Below are positions 60,187 to 64,000 of a stretch of 64,000 nucleotides of DNA, piece after piece. Made by a program: the position numbers and the translations under genes. The notes below the pieces were generated by a model. That model ran no database searches, had not been told where the DNA came from, and saw nothing but the letters and a program-made list of their open reading frames with translations. This DNA is from Rossellomorea vietnamensis (GTDB taxonomy: Bacteria > Bacillota > Bacilli > Bacillales > Bacillaceae_B): positions 1,984,001-2,048,000 of the forward strand of contig NZ_CP104558.1 in the NCBI RefSeq assembly GCF_025398035.1, given 5' to 3'. The first letter of the stretch is position 1. Each line of letters opens with the position of its first letter.

Positions 60187-61212
60187 TTACACCCCCTGCA
60201 AGATATGAATGTTCTCCTTGATGTGTTCAACCTTCTTCATTCCCACCATTGTAGAGAAGACACCTTTGGTGGAAGTGACCTCCGTTAACATACATCTTGA
60301 ATCACTTGCCCCATCAAACCCCTTCCCTAGATGAAATGGAGCATTTGTTGTTGAATAGATTCCCAGCTCATGTGCAGCTTCGAGGACAGAAACCCACTTT
60401 CCATTTACCTGTTGATTCTGTTTTAGAATTCCCTCATTCATATGCTTATTCAGCGGAAACTGGATGAATTTGAAGTGATGCTCTTCCCCTGCCACTTTTT
60501 TGGCTATATTTATAACCTCTTCGATTGAAAGATAGCCCTTTTCCGTAGGATCTTTGAGAAACCCGAACCAGGTAGCAAACCCATAATACTTAATATTCCC
60601 TAGTTGCACTTGATTTTCAAAGAAGGAAAATAACTTTTCCAGTTGGGTATAAAAAAGCGTCGGTCCAAGGACCATCATGGAGATCTCTGGGTTATGGATA
60701 TAATAAATATCAATCGTTTCTAAGTGAAGATGTTTCTTACTGGTATCAATGGCAAATTGATAATAATCGGGAGCTAACACATGCCGATGGGTATCAACGC
60801 TATTCACGTCCGTTTCTTGAATAATTTCACCTTCCAACAAGACTTTTTGTAAAAAATCAGATGGGACCAAGCTTGCCTCGATGTCCCCTGGAATGATGCC
60901 TCCTTTGGTAGATACAATCACCTCATCTCGCTTAATTGATCCCCTCTTGATTAACGACTTTAAAACATAGCCGACATCTCTTTCAGATCTCATCCCGCGA
61001 TAATTAATGGCCGTATCGATGAAATTCAATCCATTCAACAGCCCGTACTCAATCCCTTCACGATAAAGCATTGAGTCTTCCTCATTCATTTCCCCCAGAT
61101 GAGTCCCAAGCGCAATAGGAGAAGCGCAAAACATTGGCGATTCTCGACAAGCCAAAGAAAACCTACTCAAATAGTCACTTGTTCCACTTAAAGAAGCATA
61201 ACCGGAAATCAT
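60187..61212 (-). CDS. Aldo/keto reductase family protein
   Basis: The 341-residue protein fits the aldo/keto reductase barrel: FIDTAINYRGMRSE carries the catalytic Asp and Tyr, IVSTKGG the Lys, and IDIYYIHNPE the His region; GLLNGLNFIDTA precedes. NADPH-dependent reduction of a carbonyl is the family reaction. Some segments (RESPMFCASPIALGTHLGEMN) are unusual, and the protein belongs to a less-studied branch. Its start follows GGGGGGATGTG. It is probably monocistronic; the substrate cannot be told. Confidence 0.85.
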   Translation of the reverse strand: MISGYASLSGTSDYLSRFSLACRESPMFCASPIALGTHLGEMNEEDSMLYREGIEYGLLNGLNFIDTAINYRGMRSERDVGYVLKSLIKRGSIKRDEVIVSTKGGIIPGDIEASLVPSDFLQKVLLEGEIIQETDVNSVDTHRHVLAPDYYQFAIDTSKKHLHLETIDIYYIHNPEISMMVLGPTLFYTQLEKLFSFFENQVQLGNIKYYGFATWFGFLKDPTEKGYLSIEEVINIAKKVAGEEHHFKFIQFPLNKHMNEGILKQNQQVNGKWVSVLEAAHELGIYSTTNAPFHLGKGFDGASDSRCMLTEVTSTKGVFSTMVGMKKVEHIKENIHILQGV

Positions 61213-61307
61213 TCACATCCCCCCTTTATGTTCTTTCACATCATAAAAGAAAAATAATCCAAATTACAGACTGAAAATTCCAATAATTATTTGTTATAAT
61301 AAAGATA

Positions 61308-61346
61308 GAAGCAGAAGACTGAATTTGGTCTCCTGCTTCTTTTTTA
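61308..61346 (+). terminator. Terminator-like hairpin in the gap before the aldo/keto reductase gene
   Basis: GAAGCAG and CTGCTTC plus inner GAC/GTC pairs form a stem followed by TTTTTTAT on the plus strand. A TATAAT at 61295-61300 lies 8 bp before it. It resembles a palindromic repeat that has lost its GGGGACGGTT core. Confidence 0.55.
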
Positions 61347-61347
61347 T

Positions 61348-61418
61348 GGAAGCACAGGAACGGTTCTCCGCTTCCAACCCATAAAAAAAGGAAGCAAGAG
61401 AACCGTCCCCTTGCTTCC
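61348..61418. repeat. Two facing palindromic repeats
   Basis: GGAAGCACAGGAACGGTTCT-CCGCTTCC at 61348-61375 and GGAAGCAAGAGAACCGTCCC-CTTGCTTCC at 61390-61418. The second abuts the 3' end of the dihydroxyacetone kinase gene and may terminate it. Confidence 0.85.
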
Positions 61419-61424
61419 AACTCC

Positions 61425-63182
61425 TTACTTCAAACTCTCCGCAAGCTCCGTAAAGATAACCCCTAGCGCATAAGCACCTGCATCCGGATGTCCAAGGCTT
61501 CGTTCCCCAACCGTACCGGCACGACCCATCCGGGCAACGATATCTTTGGTTTTCTCGGCTCCATCTATAGCGGCGGCTGCTCCTTTTTCAAACGCAGTCT
61601 TGAAGTCATCTCCGTTCGCTGCACTTGCCGACCAGGAGTCCGCACATGGAACGAGTGCGTCCACGAGGGTTTTGTCCCCGACCTCTGCTCCTCTGCCGAA
61701 GGATCTCTCGCCTGTATCCTGGATTCCCTTCACGGCCGCCTGCAGCATATCCGCGAATTCTTTCACGGTCAGTTCCAATCGGTCCCCTGCCGATTTCCCT
61801 GCCGCACGGAATGCAGATCCCCATATCGGACCGGAAGCACCGCCGCAATATTCCATGATGACCATGGAGCTTGCATCCAGGAAGCCGCCGATTGTGAGGT
61901 TTTCTTGACTAAGGATATCCTTCCATTCCCTCTTCAATTGCTTGAACCCTTTGGAGACGCTCATTCCGAAATCCCCGTCTCCGGCATGTGAATCCAATTC
62001 ACAGAACGGTTTTTCATTTTTGATGATCGTGTCGCTCATTTTATCCACCAGGTAGATGATGTTTTCGAGTGTTGCTGTATTATTTTTTATTACAGCATGT
62101 TCTTCCGGTGTTTCCACTTCAAAGGAGACGGGTTTCGCTTCTTCATCTTCCTCAAGGTCGATATACTCCACACCCGGTACCGGTCCATCCACCCTGAACG
62201 CAGGCGCTGCGCTTTCACTGGACAGCAATGTTTTCAACTCTTCATCCAGCTTCATTACGGTTAGGGAAACACCTGCCATATCGATGCTTGTCATGTAGTT
62301 GCCGACAAAGGCACGGTTAATGGATACCTTTTTCCCGGACAGAATTCGGGTAACGCTATTATTAAAGAGATAGAGCTCCTGAAGCGGCGTACCACCAAAG
62401 CCGTTTACAAGAATCGCGACCTCGGAAGAATCCCCCTCTTCCATTTTCAGATCCTTCAGAAGATCGTTGACCATCCGCTCTGCCAGTTCGTCCGCAGACG
62501 CCATTTGTTCCCGTCTTGTTCCCGGTTCCCCGTGAATTCCAACACCGTATTCGATTTCGTCATCAGCCAATTTGAACGTAGGAGATCCACTAGCTGGGAC
62601 GGTGCAGGATGTCAGTGCGAACCCAATGCTCCGGACATTTTCTGCCGCCTTTTCTGCCACAGCTTTCACGGCCAGCAAGTCCCTACCTTCTTCCGCAGCC
62701 GCTCCGGCGATTTTATGTACAAACACAGTTCCCGCGACACCACGACGCCCCACTGTATAAAGGCTGTCTTCCACGGCAATATCATCATCCACTTTGACGT
62801 ATTCCACAGGGATGCCATCTTCTGCAGCCATGTGAGCCGCATTTTTAAAATTCATGATATCCCCACTGTAATTCTTAATGACGAGCAGGGCTCCCCTTTT
62901 ACCAGCCGTTGCCTTAATCGCCTGATAAACCTGAATCTGTGAAGGCGAGGCAAACACATCACCGCACACGGCAGCGTCCAACATCCCTTTCCCCACAAGC
63001 CCCGCATGTGCAGGCTCATGACCACTTCCGCCGCCGCTGATCAACGTTACCTTATCTTCATTCAAATCCTTTTTCTTCATCACCTTATACTTCTTCATAA
63101 ACTCAAGCTCCGGATGAGCCATGGCCATCCCATTGCACATCTCCACGACCAAATCTTCAGGTTCATTCATGACTTTCTTCAT
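61425..63182 (-). CDS. Dihydroxyacetone kinase, DhaK-DhaL fusion
   Basis: The 585-residue protein joins a DhaK domain (about residues 1-330) to a DhaL domain (about 370-585). DhaK shows SGGGSGHEPAHAGLVGKGML, CGDVFASPS and GIHGEPG with the substrate-binding His. DhaL shows DSHAGDGDFGMSVSKG with metal-binding Asp residues and GGASGPIWGSAF. This fused form is the ATP-dependent type; it phosphorylates dihydroxyacetone to the glycolytic intermediate in the cytoplasm. A TTG/ATG start region with AGGAGG lies upstream. It is a single gene. Confidence 0.93.
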   Translation of the reverse strand: MKKVMNEPEDLVVEMCNGMAMAHPELEFMKKYKVMKKKDLNEDKVTLISGGGSGHEPAHAGLVGKGMLDAAVCGDVFASPSQIQVYQAIKATAGKRGALLVIKNYSGDIMNFKNAAHMAAEDGIPVEYVKVDDDIAVEDSLYTVGRRGVAGTVFVHKIAGAAAEEGRDLLAVKAVAEKAAENVRSIGFALTSCTVPASGSPTFKLADDEIEYGVGIHGEPGTRREQMASADELAERMVNDLLKDLKMEEGDSSEVAILVNGFGGTPLQELYLFNNSVTRILSGKKVSINRAFVGNYMTSIDMAGVSLTVMKLDEELKTLLSSESAAPAFRVDGPVPGVEYIDLEEDEEAKPVSFEVETPEEHAVIKNNTATLENIIYLVDKMSDTIIKNEKPFCELDSHAGDGDFGMSVSKGFKQLKREWKDILSQENLTIGGFLDASSMVIMEYCGGASGPIWGSAFRAAGKSAGDRLELTVKEFADMLQAAVKGIQDTGERSFGRGAEVGDKTLVDALVPCADSWSASAANGDDFKTAFEKGAAAAIDGAEKTKDIVARMGRAGTVGERSLGHPDAGAYALGVIFTELAESLK

Positions 63183-63246
63183 TCATAACTCCTCCTTCAG
63201 TTTTGTGGTTGCTCAAATTATCTCACTCACCACGTGAAAACGAAAG

Positions 63247-63312
63247 GAAGAAGCATGGGGACGGTTCTGTTGCTTCTTCTTGGAGTAGAAAAAAAGCACG
63301 AGGTCCGTCCCT
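63247..63312. repeat. Palindromic repeats upstream of the dihydroxyacetone kinase gene
   Basis: GAAGAAGCATGGGGACGGTT...GTTGCTTCTTC at 63247-63279 with pairing arms, then a diverged facing unit AAAAAGCACGAGGTCCGTCC at 63291-63312. Confidence 0.75.
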
Positions 63313-63431
63313 CCTTGATCTTAAATCGTTTTTGTAGTTTCTCATTATGATAAAATTACATTATCAGAATTTTATAATTAATCGACGTGGTTGATTACAG
63401 AATGCGGAATGCATCGGGGAGGAGAAACATA

Positions 63432-64000
63432 CATGAATGAGACTTTAATCCACCAAAGAATTGAGCAGATTTGGAGAGCGGAATCAGCGAAAGTAGTAGC
63501 ATCCCTTACTCGGATGGTGAGGGATATAAGCATTGCGGAGGATCTTGCTCAAGACACACTGATCATAGCGCTTGAGCGTTGGCCAGTCTCTGATATACCT
63601 GATAACCCTGGTGCATGGCTGATGACCGTGGCTAAACGAAAAGCCATAGACATGCTTCGCAGAAAAAAAAGACTGGATCAAAAATATGAACAAATGGCTC
63701 ACTCAATGAATATTCATCATGATCAAAACTGGACTGATGAAATGGATGAAGAGATTGAGGATGATGTACTGAGGCTGATTTTTATGACATGTCATCCGGT
63801 GTTATCAACAAACGCACGTGTAGCTCTTACCCTAAGACTGGTTGCGGGACTGACAACAGAAGAAATCGCAAACGCGTTTCTTGCACATGAATCGACGATT
63901 GCCCAGCGTGTGGTTAGGGCAAAACGAAAACTTGCGGCAGTCAAGGTTCCATTCGATGTTCCTCAGGAGGCAGAGTATGCAGAACGGCTTTCTTCCGTAT
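63432..64000 (+). CDS. ECF-family RNA polymerase sigma factor (partial, runs off the window)
   Basis: The first 189 residues are visible: MNETLIHQRIEQIWRAESAK, region 2 (IAEDLAQDTLIIALERWP, AWLMTVAKRKAIDMLRRKKRL) and region 4 (RVALTLRLVAGLTTEEIANAFL, STIAQRVVRAKRKLA). The LIFMTCHPVLS stretch between them marks the ECF branch with a long C-terminal (DUF6596-type) extension, which would lie beyond the window. GGGAGGAG precedes the ATG at 63432. These sigma factors usually sit beside a small DGPF/YCII-type gene, which is not seen upstream. Confidence 0.9.

Noticed and set aside
60178..60191. cre-like palindrome TATAAACGTTTACA
   Set aside because: It overlaps the 3' end of the aldo/keto reductase gene and is not upstream of a gene start; probably chance.
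61295..61346. Tiny plus-strand RNA from TATAAT followed by a terminator hairpin
   Set aside because: The -35 match is poor (3/6) and the hairpin looks like a decayed palindromic repeat; no further support for an RNA gene.
1..64000. tRNA, rRNA, riboswitch or transposase genes
   Set aside because: None recognised by eye on either strand; short tRNA-like segments would need a covariance search to exclude.

Overview
The window looks like the chromosome of an endospore-forming member of the Bacillaceae (Bacillus sensu lato, possibly a Rossellomorea-type lineage; genus is a guess). The reasons are strong GGAGG-type ribosome binding sites, frequent TTG/GTG starts, YesMN/Lpl-type sugar transport, LXG toxins with YwqH/YwqI-type partners, a phoD-tat operon and spore-surface-like genes with SigK-like promoters. 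All calls come from reading the sequence; no database search was run.

Layout. (1) 0-11.2 kb: a fructan/sucrose utilisation locus on the minus strand, with a YesM/YesN-type two-component system, an anchored sugar-binding protein, a terminator and a cre-like site, two LplB/LplC-type permeases, a lipoprotein binding protein, a GH32 hydrolase and a fructokinase. A truncated flavin-reductase remnant lies at the edge. (2) 11.3-40.6 kb: an AT-rich accessory island. It starts with a decayed phage-type replication module (DnaB-like, helicase-loader-like, DnaD-like). The DnaD-like gene recurs at 23.3-24.1 kb, so a direct repeat of about 960 bp brackets a 9.7-kb cargo. (3) That cargo (13.6-23.3 kb) holds a type I signal peptidase, a lipoprotein, a secreted protein and a four-gene RiPP operon. 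The operon encodes a precursor with 17 tandem units of ADTETGWESP(L/I)(R/K)A type, a full-length LanB-like dehydratase, an MFS transporter and a 2OG-Fe(II)-like oxygenase. The precursor has no cysteine and there is no cyclase or protease gene. This is the best candidate for an undescribed system. (4) 24.3-40.6 kb: a defence-like island with HNH nucleases, a Vsr nuclease, a GATC-type C5 methyltransferase, a Sau3AI-like endonuclease plus the remnant of another, a GHKL ATPase with a (frameshifted) DUF6119/TIGR04141 protein, and a pair of small paralogues that seem to start at ATT.

(5) 40.7-56.1 kb: two LXG polymorphic-toxin loci (an Ntox15-like DNase tip and a TNT-like NAD glycohydrolase tip), each with its own immunity gene or genes and small partners. 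They flank a set of cysteine-rich or paralogous proteins that are probably spore-surface components, a thermonuclease-family lipoprotein and a LURP-one-like protein. (6) 56.5-64 kb: phoD-tatC-tatA behind a Pho-box-like promoter, small membrane proteins, an aldo/keto reductase, a DhaK-DhaL dihydroxyacetone kinase and the 5' part of an ECF sigma factor gene.

A family of short palindromic intergenic repeats built around GGGGACGGTTCT/AGAACCGTCCCC, with related GGTGCCTGACCCC, GGGACAGGTCCCC and GGGGACTGACCCC types, occurs about 20 times between genes. No rRNA, tRNA, CRISPR array, integrase or insertion-sequence transposase was recognised.
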